64,000 nt of DNA from JANWWM01 sp046719715 (GTDB taxonomy: Bacteria > Bacteroidota > Chlorobiia > Chlorobiales > Thermochlorobacteraceae), in contig JBDNCJ010000008.1 of the NCBI GenBank assembly GCA_046719715.1, positions 1 through 64,000 of the forward strand, read 5' to 3'. The translations under genes were made by a program, and so were the position numbers. Shown here piece after piece: positions 55,706-63,349 of this stretch. The notes under the pieces are model-generated. The model did not search any database. It worked only from the letters and a program-made list of their open reading frames with translations, and was not told the origin of the DNA. The number at the start of each line of letters is the position of its first letter. Within the stretch, counting starts at the first letter, position 1.

Positions 55706-56832
55706 AAATTGGATTCACCTTTCCGTTGGATTACAGCGGTATTTCAACCTACGCGCGCCACTTAATCCGAGAACTTGCCGCGTATCCCGACCTTGAGCTT
55801 CATCTTTACACCTCGTTTAGACGCAAAGCGCAATTAGCACAAGCCTTCGAGCATTCAACACGGTTTCATTACCGAAATATCCTACCTCACGACCTCATGC
55901 TCGGCAACCATCTCGTTCCTGTAACTAAACTCATTCAAGAAGGTATTTGGGTAGTGGAGTCATTCAAGGTTGATTTAATTCATCATACAAATCCACTCTT
56001 CACGCCAAAGTGGTCGCGCAACATCGTGGTTACGGTTCATGACATATTCCCGCTGTATATGAAGGCACTTCCGGGCGTCAAAGAAAAAATGGAACAAAAT
56101 CTGAAAGTCATTTTTGAAGATTCCAAATTGATTTTCGTTCCAACACATTTTGTTCGAGAAGACATTGCACAGCGATTGAACATTCCAAAAGAAAGACTGT
56201 GGGTTACACATGAAGCGGCTTCCGAAAACTTCAAAGTGATTACGCCAAATTGGACGCTTCTCGAAAAGTATGACCTTTCAGCCGAGACTCCCTTTTTGCT
56301 TCATGTAAGCAGGATTGATTATCGAAAAAACTTGGAACGAATGATGGAAGCCTATTTTGCGCTTCCCAGTTCGCTCAAACAGCAAGTGCAATTTGTGGTG
56401 GTAACCAGCGGCGATAAAACCGAACTCAACCGTGCCATCGAGCAAGGCAGGGCGCGCGGTGAAGGTGGCACGGTGAAAGTGCTTTCAGACATTCCCTTCG
56501 AGGAACTGCTAAACCTCTACAACGCCTCATTAGGGTTTATGTTTGTGTCTATTGCAGAAGGCTTCGGCATTCCGTTGCTGGAAGCCATGCAGTGTGGCTG
56601 TCCGGTCATCACTTCCACACAAACAAGCCTTCCTGAAATTGCAGGCAACGCCGCCTTACTTGTGAATCCTTACGACATCGATGCAATCGCCCAAGCCATG
56701 CGCCAACTCATTCAATCTCCAGAACTGCGAGCAGACTTGCGTAAGAAAGGACTCGAACGCGCACAGCAGTTTTCTTGGAAAAAAATGGCGCAGGAAACCC
56801 TGAACGGCTATAAGCATGCCGTAGAAGGTTAA
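55702..56832 (+). CDS. GT4-family (GT-B) glycosyltransferase
   Basis: 376 aa. N-terminal acceptor domain MKIGFTFPLDYSGISTYARH (the GG/GI loop) and HHTNPLFTPKWSRNIVVTVHD. The donor domain has FLLHVSRIDYRKNLERMMEA near 198 and the EX7E-type FVSIAEGFGIPLLEAMQCGCPVI near 277. Probably uses an NDP-hexose to extend the same surface glycan. Last gene of the operon, convergent with msrB; only six bases separate the two stops. Confidence 0.92.
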   Translation: MKIGFTFPLDYSGISTYARHLIRELAAYPDLELHLYTSFRRKAQLAQAFEHSTRFHYRNILPHDLMLGNHLVPVTKLIQEGIWVVESFKVDLIHHTNPLFTPKWSRNIVVTVHDIFPLYMKALPGVKEKMEQNLKVIFEDSKLIFVPTHFVREDIAQRLNIPKERLWVTHEAASENFKVITPNWTLLEKYDLSAETPFLLHVSRIDYRKNLERMMEAYFALPSSLKQQVQFVVVTSGDKTELNRAIEQGRARGEGGTVKVLSDIPFEELLNLYNASLGFMFVSIAEGFGIPLLEAMQCGCPVITSTQTSLPEIAGNAALLVNPYDIDAIAQAMRQLIQSPELRADLRKKGLERAQQFSWKKMAQETLNGYKHAVEG

Positions 56833-56838
56833 TCACAA

Positions 56839-57339
56839 CTACTTCGCTTCCTCAAAAATCAGCGAGGCGGAGTTCATGCAGTAGCGAAGTCCCGTCGGCG
56901 TTTCGGGTGCGTCGTCAAAGACGTGCCCCAAATGCGCGTCGCAACGTGAGCAGTGAACTTCAACACGCTTCATGAAAAAGCTGGTGTCCGATTCCGTGCC
57001 AATCGCGCTTTCTTCAATCGGCTTGTAGAACGACGGCCAGCCTGTTCCTGAATCAAACTTGGTCTCTGAACTAAATAAGGGTTGATTACAGCAGACGCAT
57101 TTGTAAATTCCGCGCTTCTTGTTGTTCCAATACTTGTTTGTAAAAGGAAGTTCCGTGCCTTGTTTGCGTGTAACGCGATACTGTTCAGCGGTGAGTTGCT
57201 TTTTCCATTCTTCGTCGGTTTTAACGACTTTGCGAGAAGAAGTCTGTTCCATAGTTGGCGTAGATTTGATTTGTGAATGTGCCTCATTGCAGGAAACGAC
57301 GACGCAGAGCGTCAAAAACATGAAGGCGATTTTGAACAT
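56839..57339 (-). CDS. msrB: Peptide methionine (R)-S-oxide reductase, lipoprotein form
   Basis: 166 aa from ATG 57339. Signal with lipobox VVSC (near residue 17) makes it membrane-anchored in the periplasm, unlike the usual cytoplasmic MsrB. The catalytic domain has KCVCCNQPLFSSETKFDSG and HCSRCDAHLGHVFDD (the zinc-binding CxxC pairs), GTGWPSF and the catalytic RYCMNSASL. It repairs R-methionine sulfoxide in exported proteins. Upstream residues before Met20 of the open frame are not coding-like. Its electron donor in the periplasm is not evident from the window. Confidence 0.93.
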   Translation of the reverse strand: MFKIAFMFLTLCVVVSCNEAHSQIKSTPTMEQTSSRKVVKTDEEWKKQLTAEQYRVTRKQGTELPFTNKYWNNKKRGIYKCVCCNQPLFSSETKFDSGTGWPSFYKPIEESAIGTESDTSFFMKRVEVHCSRCDAHLGHVFDDAPETPTGLRYCMNSASLIFEEAK

Positions 57340-57455
57340 GGTATTGAGTTGAAAGTTAATTACAGAACGCGGAAGCCCTCGTGAAACATTCCACATTCAT
57401 CAAGGATTCGTTATCTTAACGATGTATTATCACAAAACATTAACTTTTTAGCGAA

Positions 57456-57806
57456 ATGAATTCCATCGTTTTGGTTTATGGCGCGTTGCTCGTCGTGCTT
57501 GGCATTGTGGGCTACGTGCAGTCGGGCAGTCCGACCTCGTTCATCGGCAGTGCGGCAGGTGTCGTGGTGCTGGTCGGCGGCTACTTCATGCAGTCGCAAG
57601 CATGGGGAAAATGGCTTTGCTTGATTGGTGCTGTGCTCATTTTGGGCGGCATCGGTGCGAGACTTCCCGGCTTGATTCAAAAACTTTCATCAGGTGAAGA
57701 AACACTTGGCGGCGCGTGGGTTCGTTTGACGATGGTTGCGCTGTCGGTTCTTTTTGTCGTGTATTTCTTTATCGGAATGAAATCGCAAAGCGACTCCGCC
57801 TCGTGA
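57456..57806 (+). CDS. TMEM14-like small membrane protein
   Basis: 116 aa with four hydrophobic segments (about 3-20, 29-46, 50-68 and 89-106). The pattern GALLVVLGIVGYVQSGSPTS and GGYFMQSQAWGKWL with small residues at helix interfaces matches the Tmemb_14/UPF0136 family, known in eukaryotes and many bacteria. No bacterial function is established. It is divergent from msrB. Confidence 0.75.
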   Translation: MNSIVLVYGALLVVLGIVGYVQSGSPTSFIGSAAGVVVLVGGYFMQSQAWGKWLCLIGAVLILGGIGARLPGLIQKLSSGEETLGGAWVRLTMVALSVLFVVYFFIGMKSQSDSAS

Positions 57807-57894
57807 AACTTACGACCGTAGCCCGTCGTTTTGGATTTACAACACTGAATTTCAAACGCTGAAAATTTGTAATTCCTTTTCAATTTGCTCTGTT

Positions 57895-58452
57895 ATGAAA
57901 AAAGTTATTTTCATTTTCGCCCTGATGTGGTTTCTTGGAACCGGCGCGTCGGCACAGTTTCAAAAAGATATTCCGAGCCAATCGCTTCAATCGTCGCAAA
58001 CGATTTTCTCAACACCTTCCGAGTTTTCAATTGGCAGTTTCATCGGGAACATCTTTGATGACCAGCATTTCCAAATGAACCACTCCTACACGCTTTCTTA
58101 CAACTCGATGCTTGGAAATACGACGGGCGAGTATGTCAATACGATGATTTACAAATTTGACGCGCCTGTTATGATTCGCGCCGATGTCGGCGTGATGCAC
58201 CAACCCTTCGGCGCCTCGCAACGCCAACTCCAATACGGCTTCGGACAAAATGACTTTTCGGGCGTTTATCTCAAAAACGCGCAAATCCTCTGGCAACCGA
58301 CGAAAAACATGACGGTTTCAGCCGCCTATCAGCAAGTTCCGCCCGGACAATGGTTCAATCAAATGGGATTTTGGGGCAACGGCTGGGGCAATGGATTTAA
58401 CCGCTTTGGAAGCGGCTTCGGCGGCGCGGCAATGTGGCAAACGGAGCGATAA
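57895..58452 (+). CDS. Secreted protein of unknown function, Gly/Trp-rich tail
   Basis: 185 aa. Signal peptide MKKVIFIFALMWFLGTGASA, cleaved before QFQKD. The middle has beta-strand pattern (HSYTLSYNSMLGNTTGEYVN; MIRADVGVMHQPFG), possibly from an outer-membrane-associated protein. The last 35 residues are rich in Gly, Phe, Trp and Asn (GFWGNGWGNGFNRFGSGFGG). No family recognised and no partner genes nearby. Confidence 0.65.
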   Translation: MKKVIFIFALMWFLGTGASAQFQKDIPSQSLQSSQTIFSTPSEFSIGSFIGNIFDDQHFQMNHSYTLSYNSMLGNTTGEYVNTMIYKFDAPVMIRADVGVMHQPFGASQRQLQYGFGQNDFSGVYLKNAQILWQPTKNMTVSAAYQQVPPGQWFNQMGFWGNGWGNGFNRFGSGFGGAAMWQTER

Positions 58453-58730
58453 CGACGATGGTTGAATAGAGGTAAAACATCACTCTGAGTAAAGTCCCGC
58501 GAGTGGTGGAGCCACACAACATCATTTTTCGTCCTTCACCGACCTACACTTCCAATCCGTGTTCTCTTTAAACAAATTCCCATTCGTTTTAGGAGAGGGT
58601 CAGGGTGAGGTTCTCTCCGACCTTGTCGAGCTTGAAGAATCCTTGCTCGTTCCCGCGCTCGATGTCGAACTTCCGATTTCGGAAATCTATTGCCATATTG
58701 ATTTCCCAAGTCAAGTTTCCAAATGATGAG

Positions 58731-59009
58731 ATGATTCTTTGCAAAGTTATCGGCACGCTGGTCGCCACGCAGAAAGACGAGGAGTTGCGTCCAGCCAAAT
58801 TGCTCGTCGTCAAACCCATTAATCTTGACGGTTCGTTTCGAAACGAGCGCGAGATGATTGCCATTGATACGCAAGACGCCGGCGAGGGCGATATGGTGCT
58901 GGTAGCGCAAGAGGGCGCAGTGGTTGAACAAGTGATGCAATCCGACAAAGTTCCCGCTAACACGATTGTGATGGCGGTCGTCGACGGCTTTGATGTGTTT
59001 GAATCATAA
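58731..59009 (+). CDS. EutN/CcmL-family microcompartment vertex protein
   Basis: 92 aa from ATG 58731 (MILCKVIGTLVATQKDEELR), the usual length. The family signature is GTLVATQKDE..RPAKLLVVKPI and DTQDAGEGDMVLVAQEGAV. In other bacteria these proteins form pentamers that cap the corners of microcompartments. No hexameric shell protein, pduL or aldehyde/alcohol dehydrogenase pair lies near it, so it is a solitary member. The upstream 280 nt hold no gene, only a GGAGAGGG...CTCTCC palindrome around 58592-58620. Confidence 0.88.
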   Translation: MILCKVIGTLVATQKDEELRPAKLLVVKPINLDGSFRNEREMIAIDTQDAGEGDMVLVAQEGAVVEQVMQSDKVPANTIVMAVVDGFDVFES

Positions 59010-59049
59010 GTTCCTGCTCTTCTATCACGAATTGGGGAAAAGTTGGCTC

Positions 59050-59424
59050 TCATCTTTTGTATCGATTTTCAATCGTAGTAGATTTCTCGACCAATTTTTC
59101 TGCAATAAACCGACGCGCCTCTTCTTCGTCTGGCCAATTGATGATGTTGCCATGCTTTTCTATGGGGATATCATCTATTTCAATATCGAGAGATAGTGAT
59201 TGTATTTCTGACTTGATAATATCCGCTCTTCCATAAAAAGTGTTAAAGAGCGTTTTTCCTTTCTCCCAAATCTCTTCAGGTGAAAGTTCTTCGCAATCTA
59301 TAATTGATGTCTCAAACCTACCGCTTTCGTGACGAATTGGGAGAAAGGCTTCTGCTGTAACACAGTGGTTTTCAATCCACCCTTTTTTCGTGATAAATCT
59401 TGTTACCATTTTGGAGGATTGCAT
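59050..59424 (-). CDS. Unknown protein of the TIGR04255 cassette, gene 3
   Basis: 124 aa. Its ATG directly follows the stop of the previous gene (TAAATG); an internal ATG at 59409 is an alternative. The sequence (WIENHCVTAEAFLPIRHESG, LSPEEIWEKGKTLFNTF) suggests a compact soluble alpha/beta protein. Lys/Glu-rich, lower GC than the core genes. I do not recognise a family. No signal peptide or membrane segment. It is the last gene of the cassette. Confidence 0.65.
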   Translation of the reverse strand: MQSSKMVTRFITKKGWIENHCVTAEAFLPIRHESGRFETSIIDCEELSPEEIWEKGKTLFNTFYGRADIIKSEIQSLSLDIEIDDIPIEKHGNIINWPDEEEARRFIAEKLVEKSTTIENRYKR

Positions 59425-59916
59425 TTAATGTGCTTCAAGAATCCGCATCTTTTCCCAGATGGCACTTGGAATATCGGTATCAAAAAATTCTTTACCATGT
59501 GCCTCTTCGCCTTGAATCGTTGAGGCATAGTATAGTATGCGATTTTTCCCGATGCTCATTGAGAACACCCCCTTCTTTCCAGCTTTCTCCGACTTCCACC
59601 GCAGTACGGTTTTCCCCTCTGGGTCAGCAGATATATTGACCGTATTCAATAGATATGGATAATGAGATAGCTTTCTCAAAAACTCGCATGCAATCTCAAC
59701 AGATTCTTCATTCATCTCTAATCCGTCATCCATGAAATCCAAAATTGCTTGGTGCAATTTCTCGATGGCTTTATTGTATGCAACTTCATCTTCGATTCCC
59801 AATCTCTGTTCATAATCTCGTTTCCACTGCTCCACTTTTTTCCCTGCATCGCTGAACGGAATCTCAAAATTGTTTGCGTAGAGTTCTCGGAGGCTTGTAT
59901 CAAGTGTGGCTGTCAT
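59425..59916 (-). CDS. Unknown protein of the TIGR04255 cassette, gene 2
   Basis: 163 aa. Start overlaps the TIGR04255 gene by 17 nt, showing coupling. The N-terminal half is helical and acidic (AYNKAIEKLHQAILDFMDDG); the C-terminal half holds strands around KAGKKGVFSMSIGKNRILYYAST, followed by FFDTDIPSAIWEKMRILE. Proteins of this build occur next to TIGR04255 genes elsewhere; that is from memory and unverified. No catalytic motif is visible. It could be a partner or immunity-type protein. Confidence 0.7.
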   Translation of the reverse strand: MTATLDTSLRELYANNFEIPFSDAGKKVEQWKRDYEQRLGIEDEVAYNKAIEKLHQAILDFMDDGLEMNEESVEIACEFLRKLSHYPYLLNTVNISADPEGKTVLRWKSEKAGKKGVFSMSIGKNRILYYASTIQGEEAHGKEFFDTDIPSAIWEKMRILEAH

Positions 59917-60649
59917 TGTTGAAGTAGTTTATCGCCTTTTCTGTAACGCTTTTGTAAAAAATGTCGTTTTTCAAGTTTCGCAACTTTTCAAAATACTCCC
60001 AAATCATCGCATCATTATTGATGGTGAACTTCCGCAGTGAATATGCATCTATATCCAATATGACCGTTGTCCTGCCGATGTTATCATCATGAGTAATGGT
60101 TTGGATAATGGTCGCGGCGATTTGCTCATCAACATTCTCAATCGTTGCTTGTATAGCAACACTTTTTTTTGTTGCTTCCAAATTTTCAGGAATACTCGGT
60201 AGTATAGTTAAGTATTGATTGACCGATTCAACATCTCCGTCAAATCGCATTTGGTTAATGAACCTTACTGCAATTCGGGAAAGTTGCTTAGGTGTAAAGG
60301 CATCTTTATATGCTCTCCAAAGCATCTGCGCCTCCGCCTTAATTTCTTCCCAACGTGTGTAAGGCGGCAAACGATTAAATGTAAATCCGTCCGTTCTGAA
60401 CTGTCCCTTGTTGAAACCGTCCATAGTTTGAACAACATACCCACGAATCGTCTCTAATCTTTTCACTCTCGTCCTCTCCACAGTCAAACTTACGTTTCTC
60501 ATCGGAAGAGGCGTAATGCTCTGATACCGCGAACTAAGGTCTCCCATGATTTTCTGAATTTTCTCTTCGCTTATCACCACTACAGGAGAGACTCTAATAT
60601 CTATAATAGCCTCCACAATCGGCGGATGATTCAAAACAGGATATTTCAT
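59900..60649 (-). CDS. TIGR04255-family protein
   Basis: 249 aa. The opening YPVLNHPPIVEAIIDIRVSP and later GYVVQTMDGFNKGQFRTDGFTFNRLPPYTRW, then SRIAVRFINQM, fit TIGR04255, a sporadic family of unknown function often in accessory loci. It begins 3 nt after the ftsZ stop (TAAGTCATG) in the same direction, so it is probably expressed from the division operon. Its codons are more AT-rich than ftsZ. It leads a three-gene set. Whether it is a defence, toxin-antitoxin or other system is open. Confidence 0.8.
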   Translation of the reverse strand: MKYPVLNHPPIVEAIIDIRVSPVVVISEEKIQKIMGDLSSRYQSITPLPMRNVSLTVERTRVKRLETIRGYVVQTMDGFNKGQFRTDGFTFNRLPPYTRWEEIKAEAQMLWRAYKDAFTPKQLSRIAVRFINQMRFDGDVESVNQYLTILPSIPENLEATKKSVAIQATIENVDEQIAATIIQTITHDDNIGRTTVILDIDAYSLRKFTINNDAMIWEYFEKLRNLKNDIFYKSVTEKAINYFNNDSHT

Positions 60650-60652
60650 GAC

Positions 60653-61927
60653 TTAGTCCATTATCTTCCTAAGGAATGCCGGCGTTTCAGGATTCGTTTT
60701 TCGGATTTTATCGCCCGACCCGTCGTTGGACTTCTGTTCGTTTTGTTCCTCAATCGTCTTGATAGCGAGCGGTTGGGGAGCGGGGATTCCGCGTTTGATG
60801 AACGAGGGCGTGCTTTCGTCGTTCTTTTCGAACACGTCGGAACTCATGCGTTCCATTTTTCCGCCGACGAGCGGATTTGAAATCGGCGGCGGCGCGGGTA
60901 CCGGCTTTGATTCCGCTCGGCGAATCACTTGCAGTTCGGGCTGTTTTGCGGACGGCGTCGGTGCTTTTTTGTTTTTGTTGAAGCCGGTCGCAATGACAGT
61001 TACGGTGATTTCGCCCTTCATCGTGTCGTCTTCGACGTGTCCGTGAATAATCGTCGCACCCTCGCCGGCTTGTTCGTGAATAAAACTCATGGCTTCCTTC
61101 ATATCGCCCATCGTGACGTCGCCCGTGATGTTGATAAGCACGCCCGAAGAGCCTTTGATGGAAACACCGTCCAACAGGGGAGACGAGATGGCTTCTTCCG
61201 CCGCTCTGAGGGCGCGGTTTTCTCCGGAAGCGGTCGCCGAACCCATGAGCGCGTCGCCTGAATCGGACATAATGTTGCGCACGTCGGCGAAGTCGACATT
61301 GACGAATCCGAGTTTCGTTACGATTTCTGAAATGCCTTTTGCGGCACGATAGAGCACGTCGTTGGCGATGCTGTAAGCTTGCTTGACGCTCAAATCGCCG
61401 TTGGCGATGCTCAAGATTTTTTCGTTTTGGACGACGATGAGCGTATCGACTTCTTTGCGCAGTTCGTCAATGCCGCGCAGAGCGGTTTCCATCGTGCGAG
61501 CGCCTTCATATTCAAACGGCTTGGTGACGATGGCGATGGTCAAGATGCCGAGTTTTCGGGCGATGTTGGCGACGACAGGCGCGGCACCCGTGCCGGTGCC
61601 TTTGCCCATGCCTGCGGTGATGAAGAGCATATCGGAGCCGCGAATGAGTTCGGAAATTTCCTCTCGCGATTCTTCCGCCGCGTGTTTGCCGACTTCGGGG
61701 TTGAAGCCCGCACCAAGCCCTTTCGTCGTTGTGCCGCCGATTTGCAATCGATGCGCCGCGCGCGACTTCGATAAGGCTTGACCATCGGTGTTGCAAGCGA
61801 TGAACTCCACGCCGGCAATGCCCAGCTCGACCATGTTGTTCACGGCGTTCCCACCGCACCCGCCGACGCCGATGATTTTGATTTTCGCGCCGAGCGGCGA
61901 ATAGGTTGTGTCTAATTCAAATGGCAT
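60653..61927 (-). CDS. ftsZ: Cell-division GTPase FtsZ
   Basis: 424 aa. Forms the Z-ring. GTPase domain: IIGVGGCGGNAVNNM near 18-32 and the tubulin signature at 105-114, here GMGKGTGTG instead of the usual GMGGGTGTG (Lys109 encoded by AAA at 61601-61603). The synergy loop region NVDFADVRNIMSD near 218 with catalytic Asp is intact. After a ~90-residue linker the C-terminal peptide TPAFLRKIMD matches the FtsA-binding tail. GGAGG lies upstream of its ATG. It follows ftsA by about 100 nt. The TIGR04255 cassette starts right after its stop. Confidence 0.97.
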   Translation of the reverse strand: MPFELDTTYSPLGAKIKIIGVGGCGGNAVNNMVELGIAGVEFIACNTDGQALSKSRAAHRLQIGGTTTKGLGAGFNPEVGKHAAEESREEISELIRGSDMLFITAGMGKGTGTGAAPVVANIARKLGILTIAIVTKPFEYEGARTMETALRGIDELRKEVDTLIVVQNEKILSIANGDLSVKQAYSIANDVLYRAAKGISEIVTKLGFVNVDFADVRNIMSDSGDALMGSATASGENRALRAAEEAISSPLLDGVSIKGSSGVLINITGDVTMGDMKEAMSFIHEQAGEGATIIHGHVEDDTMKGEITVTVIATGFNKNKKAPTPSAKQPELQVIRRAESKPVPAPPPISNPLVGGKMERMSSDVFEKNDESTPSFIKRGIPAPQPLAIKTIEEQNEQKSNDGSGDKIRKTNPETPAFLRKIMD

Positions 61928-62029
61928 AGTTACTCGCCTCCTTACACGGTTCTTTTTTGTGAATTAAGTTTCGCTCTTCTTCTGAGAAAGTTTGTTTTGT
62001 TGTTATGTCTGTTGTGTTGCATTGACGTC

Positions 62030-63334
62030 TTAAATTTGATCGAACCAATCTTTGACCTTATCAAAAATATTTTTGTCGGATTTCTTTTCCGGCTCGTTTA
62101 ACGACGCTCTTTGTGCCTCCAATTCCGGCTCTTTTTCCTCAACGGCATCGTGCGCCGGCTGTTCAATCGGCATGTCGCGGAAGGCACGCAAGACCAATCC
62201 CGCCGCCGTCGCATATTTGGGCGAATTGAGTTCGCCTTTCATTCCGCCGTCAAGCCCATCGGGCGAACCGATTCGAACATCGAGTCCCAACACCTGTTGC
62301 GCCAAGCTCTGCGTGCCTTGCACCAGCGCGCCGCCGCCGGTGATGATTGCGCCCGCATTGAGGTATTGATAATCGCCCGATTTTTTCAGCGACTCACGCA
62401 CGCGCTCGAAAATTTCCGTCATTCGCGCTTCAATGATGTTCGTCAAAGCCGATTTTCGGAATGACTTCGGCGGACGCCCCTCTAAATCAGAGACCAAAAT
62501 TTCTTCATCGTGAATCAGGTCGGGAAAGTAGGCACAGCCGTGCTTGACCTTCAACTCTTCGGCGATGTCCTCGAGCGTGTGCAATCCGATGGCGACGTCG
62601 TTGGTGACGTCCCAGCCGGCAATTTTGACGACTTCGGAGTAGCGAATCGCGCCGCGACGGTAAATGGCAATGTCCGTCGTGCCGCCGCCGATGTCAATGA
62701 CCACGACGCCGCTCTTCTGCTCGCGTCCTTTGATGACTGCCAGCCCCGATGCCACTGGCTCAAATGTCATGCCATTGACCGACAGACCTGCTTTTTCAAT
62801 GCACTGCTCGATGTTTCGGATTTTGCTAATCATGCCCATCACGACATAGACGCTTCCGCGCATCGATTGCCCCGCCATGCCGATTGGGTCTAAGACACCC
62901 TCTTGGTCGTCGACGATGAACTCTTGCGGAATAGAGTGAATGACGCGCCGCTCCATGTTCAAATGCTCCAAACTTTTTTTCGCCTTCTCGACCAAGCGCA
63001 TCACATCGTTGTGATTGACGATTTGCGTCGGGTTAATTGTAATTTCCGCACTCGACTTAATGCACTGCACATGCTCACCTGAAATGCCCACATTGACACC
63101 TTTAATTTTAATGCTCGAGGTGTGCGAGGCTTCGCTTACTGCTTCTCGAATCGCATCAACCGTGCGATTGATATTGACCACCGTTGCGCGCTGCAAGCCT
63201 TCCGACTTCGATTTTCCCACGCCTAACACATGAATTTTTCCAAACTCATCTTTTTTGGCAACCACACAGCATACTTTGGTTGTGCCAATATCCAGCCCAA
63301 CCACAAATTGTTCTTTTGTTTTTCCATTCGTCAT
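62030..63334 (-). CDS. ftsA: Cell-division protein FtsA
   Basis: 434 aa, actin-like ATPase that tethers FtsZ to the membrane. VVGLDIGTTKVCCVVA at 12-27 (phosphate 1), the 1C domain following, DIGGGTTDIAIY near 208 (phosphate 2) and ITGGGALVQG near 338 (adenosine). The last 15 residues NIFDKVKDWFDQI form the amphipathic membrane-targeting helix. A Glu-rich linker precedes it. It sits 15 nt after ftsQ and ~100 nt before ftsZ, the classical order. Confidence 0.97.
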   Translation of the reverse strand: MTNGKTKEQFVVGLDIGTTKVCCVVAKKDEFGKIHVLGVGKSKSEGLQRATVVNINRTVDAIREAVSEASHTSSIKIKGVNVGISGEHVQCIKSSAEITINPTQIVNHNDVMRLVEKAKKSLEHLNMERRVIHSIPQEFIVDDQEGVLDPIGMAGQSMRGSVYVVMGMISKIRNIEQCIEKAGLSVNGMTFEPVASGLAVIKGREQKSGVVVIDIGGGTTDIAIYRRGAIRYSEVVKIAGWDVTNDVAIGLHTLEDIAEELKVKHGCAYFPDLIHDEEILVSDLEGRPPKSFRKSALTNIIEARMTEIFERVRESLKKSGDYQYLNAGAIITGGGALVQGTQSLAQQVLGLDVRIGSPDGLDGGMKGELNSPKYATAAGLVLRAFRDMPIEQPAHDAVEEKEPELEAQRASLNEPEKKSDKNIFDKVKDWFDQI

Positions 63335-63349
63335 CTGTGCACCTCGTTT

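Noticed and set aside
58592..58620. GGAGAGGGTCAGGGTGAGGTTCTCTCC palindrome-like stretch, upstream of the EutN/CcmL gene
   Set aside because: Similar G-rich strings occur in many bacterial genomes and only one copy is seen here, so it was not called a repeat family.
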